Origin: Dreissena polymorpha
Taxonomy: Eukaryota; Mollusca; Bivalvia; Myida; Dreissenidae
DNA length: 64,000 nucleotides
Direction: 5' to 3'
NCBI RefSeq assembly: GCF_020536995.1
Contig: NC_068367.1
Coordinates: forward strand, 58,831,125 to 58,895,124
Below the pieces are notes generated by a model. It was not told where the DNA came from. It saw nothing but the letters and a program-made list of their open reading frames with translations, and searched no databases. Position 1 is the first letter of the stretch, and the number at the start of each line of letters is the position of its first letter. Position numbers and translations under genes: made by a program. This document shows, piece by piece, positions 23,755 through 36,179 of the stretch.

Positions 23755-26700
23755 GTAAGTATCGTTAATGTAATCCAACGTATTCAATTATCCTATTAAT
23801 TATTAACATATCTTTCAATAAAAAATAGGTATTATATCTCGGCTTATCCTTACAGACAATAATGCTAAGCAACATAATATATTGGATATCATATATTGTT
23901 TAAGGGCCTCGAGGACCCTATATAGGGCGCTCACCCGGGTTCATATTATGAGACGTGTACACATGGTACTGATATGTAGAGGATAGTTATTGGATTTGAT
24001 GAAATATCGATTTTATTTAACGAATGATCATTTATAAGAATATTTTCACGAGTAGCGCTGCTACGTGTGAACAAAATATTTTGTCTGGTCATAAGTGAAT
24101 CGATTCTCTACCAAATCCAACACATTTTCTTTTTATTATTTGCTTACAAATGATTTTTTTTGTATTTTGCTGAAATAATGACTTCGTAACGTCATGAAAA
24201 AGACATCGATTTAAAGTAAAACTTTGAAAATTAATTTTCACCGTTTGTAACAGTGATCTGTTTTGATGCACTTATATTTCTCTATAAACCACCGGAAAGC
24301 ATAACATGAATATAGATACTTTGCTTAAAACAACATCGAAAATAGTGTTTTCGCTATGGTATTGGAATCCTGGGCATAACATATCATGGACTGCTATCCC
24401 CGTGTTCCATTTTGCATTGCAAATCTTTTGCGATGATGGAACATGAACAACAAGGACCAACTATCTCCTTTTAAAACTCGTATACCGGGTACTTAAATCT
24501 TCGTAACTTAATATATTATACTAGAGACTTATTTTTTCCCATTGTCGTCATTCTTTTTCTTTTAACTGAGCGGAAACATTTCGAACTCAGTTGATAAATC
24601 ATGTATACACTTTTTAAACAAAAGTTTTTGTTGATTTAGCCAACAATGAGACATCTATAGTATTCGCATTTTTTATTTCCAGATTTACCTATTGACCTAT
24701 AGTTTGAACTCTCATGACCAACTTTTGAACTTAACCGCTAACCAAAACAACATAACATAACCAAAGACAACCATAACACCCGACCCACAACGAAACAAAA
24801 CAAGACCATCCACAATGCAACTACAGACAAGATACACAACAACCGAACAATGCAAGACAACCCATTTCAAATATCCAAAGTGCGCATCCCAGCTCAACAA
24901 CAACGCAACATAAAACAATCCAAAACAACAAAGCTGTAATTAACGCAACACAATATAATTCAATACAAAGCAACCACAATGGATCAAAGCACGACCACCA
25001 ACAATCAAACCTACAACGCAACACACAATCCAAAAAACAACCACCATAAAACAAACCAACCACAACGCAACAAATCACAGTCGAAAACAATAAAAACCAC
25101 AACGCAAAACATCAGAATCCAAAACAGTCCTACAACAAGGTAAAATAACATAATCCAAAACAAACCACAACGAAATAATACACAATCCGAAACAATCCAA
25201 ACACAATGCAACACAACAGAATCCAAAACAGACCAACCACAACACAAAACAACATAATCCAAAATAAACAAACCGCATCGAAATACCACAACGCAACACC
25301 ACACAATCAAAACACCCCAACCACAACGCAACAAAACACAATTAAAACCCAACCCAAACACAACCACACGTTGCTTACCTGTATATCTGGCGATGTTGAA
25401 AGCAACTCTGGTCCTTCTTTAGAGCCAAACATGTCTGAATCTACATTTCGTTACTTAAAGGAACTAACGTCTTATGGCCCAGCTATTATGCACACTTTTT
25501 TTTCTAAGCCTAAGGCCAAACATTGATATTCATGAACTCGAGCCTAAACTTTATGATATTGGGAGCAGTGGTCTATTGGTAGGACGCTGGCTTAGGGATC
25601 GAAAAGTCCCGGGTTCGAATCCCGCCCTGACCACTGGAATTTCATCGAGCAATAAATTTATCCCACATCTGCTCCTCTCCGCCCAGGTGTATATATGGGT
25701 ACCTGTGAGGGAAATAAGCCAATGTGCCGTGGCTGCATACTGCGCCAAGATGTTAACGGACGACTTATGACCCAGTGATCATGGCAAAAATGTAAAGCGC
25801 CTTTGAACGCACATCTCGAGTATGAAAAGGGCGCTATATAAATGTGGTTTAAAAAAATATTATAGTTTTCACCAAAACCTTGCTTAATGCAACCGTGGCT
25901 AACGAAGACTTTCTAATACCCAACTTTAATCAATCTCCCATTTCGCCGTGACAGACGAGACAGAGCTGGCGGAGGAGCTATATATGTTAGGAACACCATT
26001 AAGTCGATTGAAAGGCCAGGGCTGGTATTAAGAAAATTCCTTAAATAATTAAAAATTCCTTAAGTCTTTTGCTCCTAAATTTTGGTGTCTTTTTTCATTT
26101 AATTGGTTTATTTGAGTAAATATTGCATAGAAGAACAGCATTTTGGCATAACAAAACTGAAATCATTAGAATTTCAATAGATTTTTTAAAAATAATTTTC
26201 CCTTTAAATCCAGCTTATGTTTAGATTTGCCTTAGGAGCTTTATGAATATCAGCCCATCATTTAGTGAAAGGTCTAGAAATCACGTGGGTCAAAATTCAT
26301 ATCAACCTGCGTAATTGATGGAATCTTTCGTCCATCCGACTCGAACATTCAGTGATTGAATACTGAGCATAGTCTTGATCACACCTTCAGTAGACATTAC
26401 GCCAATATTACGTCATTATTAATTCCTAAGCATCACAGTCCAATACAATTAGCAGATGAATAAACCCCTACAACACAACACAAGCTATAATTCCCCAATG
26501 CAACTTCCCACACTCACAATGTCTCATGAATCTTATGTTTGTCAAACACTCACGAGACGTCCTTTCAGCTTTACTGCAAATCCCTGTTTACCAAATCTCA
26601 CATGTTTCCACTACCCGATTGTCTCTGTCTTGAAACTGGCCAAACCAGCACATTCTTGGTTTAGGCTTTATATATGTATCTATTAGGTTGGCAACTACAA

Positions 26701-29700
26701 CAAGTATAGACAACTTCTTAATTCTACTGATTAGTTCGCGTTTTTTTATAGCGAAAATGTGAGCAATGTTGCCCATACCTGACCCACCGACATTTATCTG
26801 CTGCATCTTCAAGCGCCCCCAACTAAATGTCACTATAAGATGTACCTTGGATGAAAAACAACATTCGCCATACGATTTGGAAGCGAAAAAAACAAAACAT
26901 AATCGCACCAAGACATGTGTTTGTGAAACACAATGCCCCCTAGTGCGCTTAGAAGCCGCCCATCAGCTATTTTAGAGAATATTGTTTAGTCCACGGTTCG
27001 TCAATAATCAATGGGCCGAAACAAAACTCACACTTCATCTGTAGATCATGTAGGTAGACTCACATTCCAAAAATCAGCTCAATGCGTTGCGTAAAAAACC
27101 TCCGGAAAACGGAATACCGGACGGACTGACGGACGGACGATCCGACTTCTATATGCCACCCTACCGGGACATACAAACGTCAAATGATCATAAAGAGTTG
27201 GCAAGCTTTCGAAATGCATGGCATAAAACAACTTCCTTAATCAAAACAAATAATAACACATCAATTCAGATAACATCACCTACAAGAAATGATTCCAACT
27301 GGCGAAACGCCGTACCTCAAGACAAACTTCAAATCGTAAACAAATATTAATTGTCAAAGGAGAAGAAGCAGTTACTGGTGAAGATAAGACGGCCGTACTG
27401 AACGCCTTCTTCTGCGAACAAGCATTCAATATAGTGTCAACCATTCTCCACATTCTCTTCCTAATTATACTTGTACCATCCTTCCCTGAATAAAACTTTC
27501 CGAACAAGAAGTTAAAGATGCTATATCTGTACCTGACTCCTACAAGGCCAGTGGTCCGGACTTAATCAACCCAAAACTGTTTAAAAAGGGATGTTACAAA
27601 TTGGCCACCCACTATGTCTCTGTTTTAACATTCTTTTATAAAATCTAATTTCCCTTTTATCCCGCCCTTTTTTATAAACAGCGTTCCGGTTACCCAAGTC
27701 ATGTCCCACTAGCAACTTGGATTAACCCTTTCAGATAATGCAAAATGGGCAAATTATAATATCTATATCATGATTGACAAGGATTGACACAAATCGGCAT
27801 CCTTCTTTCCTTAAAGTGTGTATTATCTCGCACATGTGTAGAGCGTCTGCATCTGTCATTAGTGCGACCCGTTTTTGAGTCTGGCGATCGTGTATGGAAC
27901 ACATGCTACACTGACGGATCTAAAATGGGAATCCCTAGCCGACAGACAAAAACATATATATATAAGCTCCTTCTCCCTTTTTAGATGCAAAATTATCTTA
28001 CTCCATCATACCTTTTCAACCTGATTCCCGTGCATTCTGATCTTACTATTCGCTTCGTAGCAATAACGAATCGCCAACAATCTTCACAAAGACTCGGCTG
28101 TACGTTTATCATTTCTACCCTCAAAATCCGATTATGGAATTCTTTTCCATCGCCCACACGTAACGCAGTACAGTACCTGTCTTCAAACGAAAATTCTAAC
28201 AATAACATTCTGCTTTCAGTGACAGCAATCGACTGTTACGTTTGCACGTCGGACGAAGACAACTGCGGGACAAACGTCAACGAAGAGCAACTGATTCTAG
28301 AGCAGAAGCTAGGTCGCGTCCGGATGCAAGTCATGCGTCAAAGAGTTCAAATCGATAGGCACAGGTGCGTGTCAACGACCAAAATGTCCGTTAAACTCTG
28401 CGTATGTTTGTTTGTTTGTTTCATGATTACCATGCGATTGGAGTAATTGTGTAGGCGAATCTACTACAATGACCCTACTTTAAAGGTATGCTCTTTCAAG
28501 TAATAATACCATCATATCGTATACATATTGACAGTTTTGCTTAAAGACGTTATGATATTAAAACAATCGTTCTACAAACTTTCGAGATTATTCGTACGTT
28601 CACTAAAATTTATAAAATTATTTTATATAAGACTTAAATTAAGATTGAAATAAAGATTTAGATAAAGAATGACCTTGAGGGATTTTTGGCAACGGCCCTG
28701 TGTCAGTGTACATTTCAAAATTAGGTCGCCGTGGCGTAATGGATACGATGTCAGTCTATCAATCTGGAGATCAAGCGTTTGACCACATTTGTGGGAGCGT
28801 TCTTGAGATCTCTCTTTAACACAACAAGTACATGTTCTTCCCAGAAAACGGACACGAGAGCGTTTCGATAAGCCTAAGGCTTTCGATCGAGTTAAAAAAA
28901 TAAGTTTACAATAATAGCCGTGTGTACAGCGGACTTTAAAGTGTAAAGTTCAAATTTTCATTTTATGAAAAGAAACTTGTTTTTATATTCATATTACGAC
29001 CCTTCTGATAAATTCATATCCGAAACATGTCGTGTATTTAAGATAGTAAAATATACCATAATAACGTGTTTGTACGATTTATCATTATTGTTTAAAATTT
29101 ACTTATAACATTCCAACTATGAAGGTTGTTCTCTTGCTCTGGATTCATCATTTGAGTCAATAAATTCCATAACTCAGAGCAATATTTGCTTACTGGGATA
29201 TTTCGACTATATCACATAGTCTTCATCAGCGATGTGCTGTTCAGCTGAACGAGTCACGTGACGTAGGACGGTCACGTGACACGAGGAGAGAATTGTACAC
29301 CGGCGAAAGTTCCAGCAACACAGGCACAGTTGGCACGCATTCGGTACCCCTCGCAGATTATCATAATCGGACTTATCCGATGTTTGACGGAAAGGGCCGA
29401 GAATGTGCGATTGAGTTGGCACGTAGGAAAAATCATCACAATTTCAATTTGCGATGTCACCATGGTGAGATCACACTCAATAGTTAGTTGAAATTAAAAA
29501 CGTCTGTGCATGATTTTAGCGCACAGAAAATCATACATAACGCTGAAAAGAAATTATTACAAGTCAGGATCCATCTGACTGAATTTACTTTGAAGAAATT
29601 GAACGAAACATCGGATGAAATTAGTGAAAAAGTAAGTGCGGTGCTGTCACCGTAGGTCTTGTCTTGAACGAGAACATTGTTTACGCATGCTCATGAGAAA

Positions 29701-32485
29701 ACTTTTGACAAATGTAAACAAAGACAACGTCAGAAATTTGATGCTCTTTTTACGAAAAGAAACGGGACTACCAAGGGAGAACAGGATGGGATACCGAAAA
29801 TTTACACTTCCAAATGGGTAAGAAATTTATCTGAATGAGCCTAACGAACATTCTTTGCTTCAGAAAGGGTTAAATTTTTGCGTTACCTCATTCACTATCC
29901 CCAATGATGGAATCATTGCATCTACTGAAGCGGCATTTGCCCTAATGACTGACAGCTTACATGCAGATGTAGTGAAAATGTTGAAAACCAGCAAACCACC
30001 AAAAAGTAAAAAAAAAAACTTTGAAAGAAAGAGAAGCCATGAAAGATCTGGGCCGGGATGACTCGATTGTGATCATACTCGCTGATAAAGGGAGAACAAC
30101 AGTTGTATTGAACACGATTGAATATGAGGACAAAATGGGAAAACTAGTGTCGGGCACGGATACCTATGTCAAGTTGAAAATGACCCCACCAAATCTGTCA
30201 AAAACAAAGAAAGATGCCCATCCCCCCTACGCCCCATAATGTCGAGTATTGGCAGCGTTATGTACCCTACAGCCAAGTATTTAGCCAACATCATTGGCCC
30301 TTTAGCGCGCAAGACAGAGCACCACATCGTCAACAGTGTTGACTTTGTTCAGACGATCAACGGATTGGAAGTACCACCGGGAACCAACTTAGTTTCTTAT
30401 GATGTGTTAGCATTGTTCACAAGTATTCCTGTAGATAAAGCTTTGAAAGTGATTAAGGACAGGTTAGAAAAGGACAACAAACTATCAAACAGAATTGAAT
30501 TAAGTGTGGACTCAGTTTGTGAACTTCTAGAACTTTGTTTGAACATCATATATTTTATTTATAGAGGGCAGTTCTTTCAGCAGAAGCAGGGTGCAGCCAT
30601 GGGTTCTCCAGTCTCGCCCATCATTGCAAATTTATATATGGAGCACTTTGAAAAGGAGGCCTTAGACACCGCCAAGAACCCACCTTCCCTATAGTTTACG
30701 TACGTGGATGACACGATGACCAAACTTCATGAATATGATATTTAGTCGTTCTTCTCACACTTGAAATCCATAGATGAACACATTTAGTTTACGTCGGAAC
30801 AGGAGGAAGATGGTGGTAAGATACACTTTTTGGACACTTGTGTTCACGTGAACGACGATGGCTCCACCAAAGTTACTGTTTACCGAAAACCAAAACTTCA
30901 CCAGAGTTACTGTTTACCGAAAACCAACACACACCGACCAGTACCTGAACTTCAATTCCAACCACCACTTAGATCACAAACGGTCGATAGTAAGGACATT
31001 ATTCAACAGAGCAGAGAAAATAGCCAGTGAGAAACATGACCAAAAGTCAGAAATTGAACACTGCAAAACTGCACTTAGGGCCAACGGTTATCCAGAGTGG
31101 ATGTTTACGATCCTTAAGAAGAAAGACAAAACACCATCTGATAAATCCAACAACAAAAACCAAAAGATCAATATAGGTATGCCATACATTCGGGGCACGT
31201 CAGAAGCTCTGCAATGAACATTCAAGAATTATGGTGTCAACATGTACCATCGACCATATAACTCAATCAGATAACAATTAACTCACGTTAAAGGGATCTT
31301 TTCACGCTTTGGTAAATTGACAAAATTGAAAAAAGTTGTTTCAGATTCGTAAGTTTTCGTTTTAGTTATGATATTTGTGAGGAAACAGTAATACTGAACA
31401 TTAACCATGCTCTAATATAGCCATTATATGCATCTTTTGACGATTTTAAAACCTAAAAATTATAAAGCGTTGCAACGCGAAACGATTGAATAATTTGGAG
31501 AGTTCTGTTTTTGTCGTTAAATTTTGTGAAACTACGAAGATTGCTTATATAAGGTATAAAATACATCAAAAATGTGTACTCGGCGGAATATCTCAGTAGG
31601 CTAAAGCGTTTTTACTTCAGGACTCTGGCAGGACTCCAGGGGTCACTGGTTCGAAACCTGCTCCGGGCAATGTTCTTTTCCTTTTTAAATTTTTTTTCTT
31701 GATTTTTTACTGGAGCTTTTATGATCCAATGTTTACATTTATCAATATAAAGCATTTAATGAATAAGTTAAAAAAAATGCCAAAATCTGTGAAAAGGCCC
31801 CTTTAAAGACAAAACAGACAAATTGAAAAAGTGTGGGGTGGTATATACATACAGTGTGAACAATGCAAAAACGATTATATAGGCGGAACAGGAAGATCAT
31901 TGAACATAAGACTGAAAGAACGTGTAGCCAGATCAGACTCAGCCATATATAAACATTGCTCCCACACAGGACAAAATATTGATCCAAACAACACAAAAAT
32001 ACTAGCATCCGAAGACTCGCACATCAAACGGAGGATCAACGAGGCAATTAACATCAAACAACGAAGACCGTCGCTAAACCGGGAAGAGGGGCTGGAACTT
32101 CCGCCGGTGTACAATTCTCTCCTCGTGTCACGTGACCGTCCTACGTCACGTGACTCGCTCAACTGACTAGCACATCGCTGATGAAGACTATGTGATATAG
32201 TCGAAATATCCGAGTAAGCAAATATTGCTCTGAGTTATTGAATTTATTGACTCAAATATAATATATTTATATATTTATTACATTCCAGTTTGGAGCACGG
32301 TGACCCGAAGCTGCGGTCAGGATTCATCGAACACGTGCAGGGACATCCTCGGCTACGGACGCTGCACGTGCACCACGACGTTCTGTAACCATGGCTACCA
32401 CCACGCACCGTCCCTAACTTTAATGGTTGTGCTTACATCGCTTTCCGTGATGTTCTCTATGACTCGCTCGTCAACATTTGCATGA
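23679..32485 (+). CDS. Ly6/uPAR (sleepless-like) GPI-anchored protein, three exons, frame break in exon 2
   Basis: Small cell-surface proteins of this family use a three-finger cysteine fold and a GPI anchor; many modulate ion channels or receptors. Exons are 23679-23754 (signal peptide), 28220-28364 and 32289-32485. Seen: [15 protein letters not shown], then [13 protein letters not shown], then [26 protein letters not shown] and a hydrophobic C-terminus suited to GPI addition. The order of cysteines (CxxC..C, CxxCV, RSC, C, CxC, CN) fits the family. The first half of exon 2 (up to about 28312) and its second half are in different frames by one base, so the copy is either a pseudogene, an error in the sequence, or spliced in a way I cannot see. 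The function of this member is unknown. Confidence 0.75.
23976..24302. mobile_element. Palindrome-headed element, copy 1 (family A)
   Basis: A long imperfect hairpin (23976-24130) centred on TTTTCACGAGTAGCGCTGCTACGTG is followed by a tail ending TTTCTCTATAAACCACCGG. The same arrangement, with a closely similar tail, recurs at 43862-44240. Non-coding; lies in intron 1 of the Ly6-type gene. Confidence 0.65.
24715..25370 (+). repeat. Degenerate CA-rich tandem repeat
   Basis: A stretch nearly free of G, built of variants of AACAACATAATCCAAAACAA and ACCACAACGCAACA. It yields hydrophobic reverse-strand frames by composition only. It runs directly into a LINE fragment. Confidence 0.6.
25360..28212 (+). 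mobile_element. Scattered pieces of a decayed CR1/jockey-like LINE
   Basis: In order along the plus strand: a 2A-like end of an N-terminal peptide ([11 protein letters not shown], 25380-25425); an endonuclease-like piece with [12 protein letters not shown]-like text near 25945-25995; a reverse transcriptase piece with [20 protein letters not shown] near 27510-27570; C-terminal pieces [18 protein letters not shown] (27855-27910) and [17 protein letters not shown] (28115-28165). Frames shift and stop between pieces, and a SINE is inserted at 25561-25858. Old and dead. Confidence 0.65.
25561..25858 (+). mobile_element. tRNA-derived SINE (about 300 bp)
   Basis: The tRNA-like head GGTCTATTGGTAGGACGCTG with B box GGTTCGAATCCC is followed by a conserved central part (GTGCCGTGGCTGCATACTGC) and the tail AAAGGGCGCTATATAAATG, a 3' motif shared by many metazoan SINEs. 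Short A-rich end. Confidence 0.8.
28220..28364 (+). CDS. Ly6-type gene exon 2 with a one-base frame discrepancy
   Basis: Acceptor TGCTTTCAG|TGACAGC, phase 1. It reads [20 protein letters not shown]. Farther on, a second frame reads [15 protein letters not shown] up to the donor CACAG|GTGCGT. The exon length (145) leaves phase 2, whereas exon 3 needs phase 1, so one base too many lies between about 28270 and 28325. Confidence 0.7.
28734..28907 (+). mobile_element. tRNA-Arg-like SINE, copy 1
   Basis: The head GGTCGCCGTGGCGTAATGGA matches the copy at 53103-53300. The body carries GTGGGAGCGTTCTT, CCCAGAAAACGGAC and the tail ATAAGCCTAAGGCTTTCGA. Its B box is damaged, so it is older than the second copy. 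Confidence 0.75.
29151..32256 (+). mobile_element. Fossil Penelope-like retroelement with long inverted ends
   Basis: Terminal segments of about 160 bp (29151-29310 and 32100-32256) are inverted copies of each other, an arrangement known in Penelope-like elements. Between them lie a reverse transcriptase region ([34 protein letters not shown]) and a GIY-YIG endonuclease region ([20 protein letters not shown]). The element is broken in several places and is split by a later insertion of a family R1 element (31288-31806). It sits in intron 2 of the Ly6-type gene. Moderately old. Confidence 0.85.
31288..31806 (+). mobile_element. Family R1 element, fullest copy (tRNA-like core inside inverted ends)
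   Basis: 519 bp. The ends TTAAAGGGATCTTTTCAC and GTGAAAAGGCCCCTTTAA are inverted repeats. The middle carries a tRNA-like stretch with an A-box-like TATCTCAGTAGGCT and a B box GGTTCGAAACC. Further copies are at 32842-33300 and 670-897. It is inserted in the Penelope-like element and so is younger than it. Confidence 0.75.
32289..32485 (+). CDS. Ly6-type gene exon 3 (cysteine-rich end, GPI signal)
   Basis: Acceptor CATTCCAG|TTTGGAG. It reads [35 protein letters not shown] and the hydrophobic tail [15 protein letters not shown] before the stop. Spacing C-x(7)-C-x(8)-C-x-C-x(5)-CN is typical of Ly6/sleepless C-termini. A fossil Penelope-like element ends about 30 bp before this exon. Confidence 0.8.
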
Positions 32486-32699
32486 TAAACGTCACTTTGA
32501 ATACATATGGTTTCGAATTCGTCAGTGGTCTTAATAAATGCTTAATAAAAAAAGAAAAAAGAAAAACAAACACGCATTTTGAAAAAAAACACATACGCAC
32601 GCACGCACGCATGTACACACAATAACACACAAACTCGCACGAACGCGCGCGCACACATACAACACATCACACAACCACGCATGTTCTCATCAGAAATAT

Positions 32700-32841
32700 A
32701 AGCCACATTAATACCCAAAACGAATATTTCGTTAAATATTATATTTCGTATTATAAAGTTAACCCATACAATTTTCGGAAATTGTCGTATTTTACTAAAT
32801 ATTTTACGAAATATTCGTTCTTTTTGAGTATGTATGTGGCT
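32700..32841. mobile_element. Small palindromic element
   Basis: Inverted arms AGCCACATTAATACCC and GAGTATGTATGTGGCT, then AACGAATATTTCGTT and AAATATTCGTT. Non-coding hairpin, MITE-like, directly next to a family R1 element. Confidence 0.6.
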
Positions 32842-33300
32842 TTAAAGGGACATGTTCACGTTTTGGTAAATTGACAACATTACAAAAAATGTTTCAGACT
32901 TGCACATGTTCGTGGTAGTTATGATATTTAAGAGAATACATCAATACTAAACAATAACAATAATCTTAAATGTTATTTAAGTGCATCTTTTGACGAATAA
33001 AAATCCCGGAAATATTAAAGCGTCACAGACGCGAAACGATTGAATCATTTGGCAAGTTCTGTTATTATTGTTATACTTTGTGGCATTGCGAGGATTGCTT
33101 ATATATGGTAATAAAATACGTCACAACGGATAACCGAGTGCTTTAAGCGTCAGACTTTTACTCCAAGGATCAGTGGTTCGAGCCCAGTTGTTGATTACTT
33201 TTTGTATTTTTTTCAATTGTATTCTTGTCTAATACTGGAGCTTTTAATTAAAATGTTTCCATTTATCAAAATATAGCATTAAATGGCAAATATCAAAACA
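32842..33300 (+). mobile_element. Family R1 element, copy with disrupted 3' end
   Basis: Matches 31288-31806 from TTTAAAGGGACATGTTCACG through the tRNA-like part (GGATAACCGAGTGC, GTGGTTCGAGCCC) to TTTATCAAAATATAGCATT. The expected CCCCTTTAA end is replaced by a pentanucleotide microsatellite. Confidence 0.7.
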
Positions 33301-33310
33301 TTCCAGCATC

Positions 33311-33415
33311 TTATTATATTATATTATATTATATTATATTATATTATATTATATTATATTATATTATATTATATTATATTATATTATATTATATTATATT
33401 ATATTATATTATATC
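33311..33415. repeat. (ATATT)n microsatellite
   Basis: About 21 copies of a five-base unit, nearly perfect. Confidence 0.95.
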
Positions 33416-36179
33416 ATATCATACAATTCAATGCAGACTAGGTAAGCAATAAATATAATAAAATACATGTATACAGCGTATAACAGCACCTTGAAAGCTC
33501 TTCAAAGAAACACCGACATGAAAGAAACACCTGTAGCAAGAAAATAAGTACAGCCAGAAAATACACGTCGAAAAACAACAACATTTGCATACTGTGCACA
33601 AATTGGCTACATTGCATGGGTAAGTCTCTTTTTAAAACAGAAGCAGGTGGAAATAACAACAGTTAAAACAAGGGGTACAGCGAAGATTTCTCACAGACAA
33701 AGGACGATTGGGCGTTAAGATGCTGCGTTGAAATGAACGCATTACCTTCAACGCTCCGTCGGAATTTCGATCAAAAATTAATTATAATAGGCTCTTGATA
33801 AGTAAAACAAAAAAGAACGCCAAAAACAACAACACACACAGTGTAGGTAGTCGGATGTAAATAATGAGTTAATTAACTGTTATTATAATCAGTTTATTAA
33901 AGCATAACCCGGATAACATTCAACTATTTAAATAGCTGGTATCACTTGATTTCTTTATGAACAATGCCAGTGACTTTTTACTAGGTGTTTATTATTGGAC
34001 TAATTCGTGGTTCAAATACAGGGCGTGAATTTCATAACGTTCTTAGTGAAAAACCTGTGCGATTGAATAACAACAAGTAGGACATAAAGATTGAACTGCC
34101 GTGGATTTTATGTCCAATGGTAAATGACCTCAAATGACCGTTTGCCTCTATGGAAATATTAATTATACGTGTATTACGACGACTTAAATATCCTGGAATG
34201 AAATTATGGAAGACAATCGTGATTGTTTAACATGCCATTCATAATACGAGGAGTGGTGTTGAAAGCCTTATTGGAATTTTCATGACGGTAATCTACGAAA
34301 ACAAAACACCGGTGTTATGATTAGTTTAATTAATTAACGTTTCGTGATATCATAAAACACGTTTCTAATTGCGTCATTAAGTCGTGATATGGGATTTATT
34401 ACATCTCATGCATAAAACGAGGAATTGTGACGGAAGCTTTTTGGGGAGTTTTCATAGCCCGAAGGTAATCTACGAACACACATACAACGGTGTCATGCTA
34501 AGTTCAGTGAATGTTTCGTGGTAGCATTGAACACGCTTCTGAATACGTCATCGGTCACATAGTGAGTTTGTGAATCACTTTTTCCAGGAGATATATGAAG
34601 AATATCAAACATTTGTCAATAACCGTCGAGAGAATACAGCTACAGTTTTCGGCATGAGATGTTAAGTTTCCACAACCGTTAATTGGTCGGTCATATCTCT
34701 GGCAATGCAATCTACTGAAGTGTCATAAATAATTATGCTTGTAATTAAAAGTGAAATGTCAAAACCTTGCAGCGCTTCAATAAAGCAAGGTTTGAAGAAA
34801 TAAATGTGATCTAGGTAACGATATGAGTATCTTATTTCGCTGATTCAACTACGGAGAAATGTATAATAATAAGAACTGTTGAAAACCATACCGACACCTA
34901 CCGACCATGCTGATGCGCTTTTCGAACCAATTGTACGCTGTCTTCAAATTCGGTGCGACCAAGTGTCTACCCGTGAGTACATTTAGTGAACAATCATTGG
35001 ACGTAAGGTCGAGTCACTTTTTAACCTTATGGAACTAGTTGCTTCATAAACAACAAAGGGTCGATTACCTGGTAAACGTGTTTTTGGACTGCACTGAAGT
35101 CAAAACACGCTCTACAAAGAATACAAATATAAAAAATGCATGTATCGTTAGAATTTATTTAATATTTAAGCATACTGTTTCTCGTTTCCCCACCATCGTA
35201 TAAATACATGTAATACTTTTCTATTTCTCACTGATGAATGAAAACATCTTTGTATGTGTGTGATATTAAATCCAGTTTTATAAGAATGAAAATAGACTCT
35301 GTGTAAACGTAACTATTTTCTGTAATACCCATTTCAAATGTCTTTAATTAATTTCGTTCGACTTACATTTCCATCTTGTATCATTAATTGATCATCGAAA
35401 GCGAAAACATAAAGGAAATCCACGATCAGCTTGTTGGTGCGCTGTACTTAAAATGCGATAGTATTGATAACATTTGACGTCTGAGAAGGGAAACATAGGC
35501 ATCGTACTTAATACAAGGTCGCGACCTATCAGTAGTTTTAATGAACATTCTCGGCGTGAGATGCAAATTGCACTAAGGCCATTCCGTACTGATCGGGCAC
35601 AGGCATTAAAATGTCGCGTCTAGGATATTAATTGATTTGTACGCGAAGCTAACACGGAACTACAGTATTGGATCGCTCGAGTTTTTAACGATTGAAATGC
35701 CATCGTTATGGAAACCAGGTTAATGAATTACCTTCTTGGTAGTTTCTCGATTTCCGCCATATACACCTGATGGTGATTGTTGTTGGACACGCGTTTATGT
35801 CTACGTACCCATTAGTCGTAATCATTACGGAGGAGAGTATCGTTGCCACTTTTGGTTTTGTTTAGTTTGTACGACATGTTCACAAGAAATGTACTTTACG
35901 GATGATTCAATAGATACGTAGATTTATACAAATGTGACTCTTTGACGTTTGACCTGTATATGACGATTTAAACTTTGCCATTTACTAAATAAACACAATT
36001 ATAAAAAATGCCAGACAATGGCTTGGTTGTAAAACGCGATATATCGGAGTAATAGTTCTAAGAACTATGTTCTTGGTTCTGGGGACTATTTTCGGCAAGT
36101 ACCGAGAAAACTGTTACGTTTATAGTGTGAATATTTTTGTTTAAACAACAGTTGGACTTATACAATTGCGACAGAAATA
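33416..36179. other. No gene seen; weak tandem duplication at about 34230-34560
   Basis: Two to two-and-a-half diverged units of about 180 bp share ATAATACGAGGAGTGGTG / ATAAAACGAGGAATTGTG and GGTAATCTACGAA. No exon or RNA gene is supported. Confidence 0.45.

Noticed and set aside
24712-25367. Hydrophobic, Cys/Val/Leu-rich minus-strand frames
   Set aside because: Composition artefact of the G-poor CA-rich tandem repeat. Frames overlap each other and show no family.
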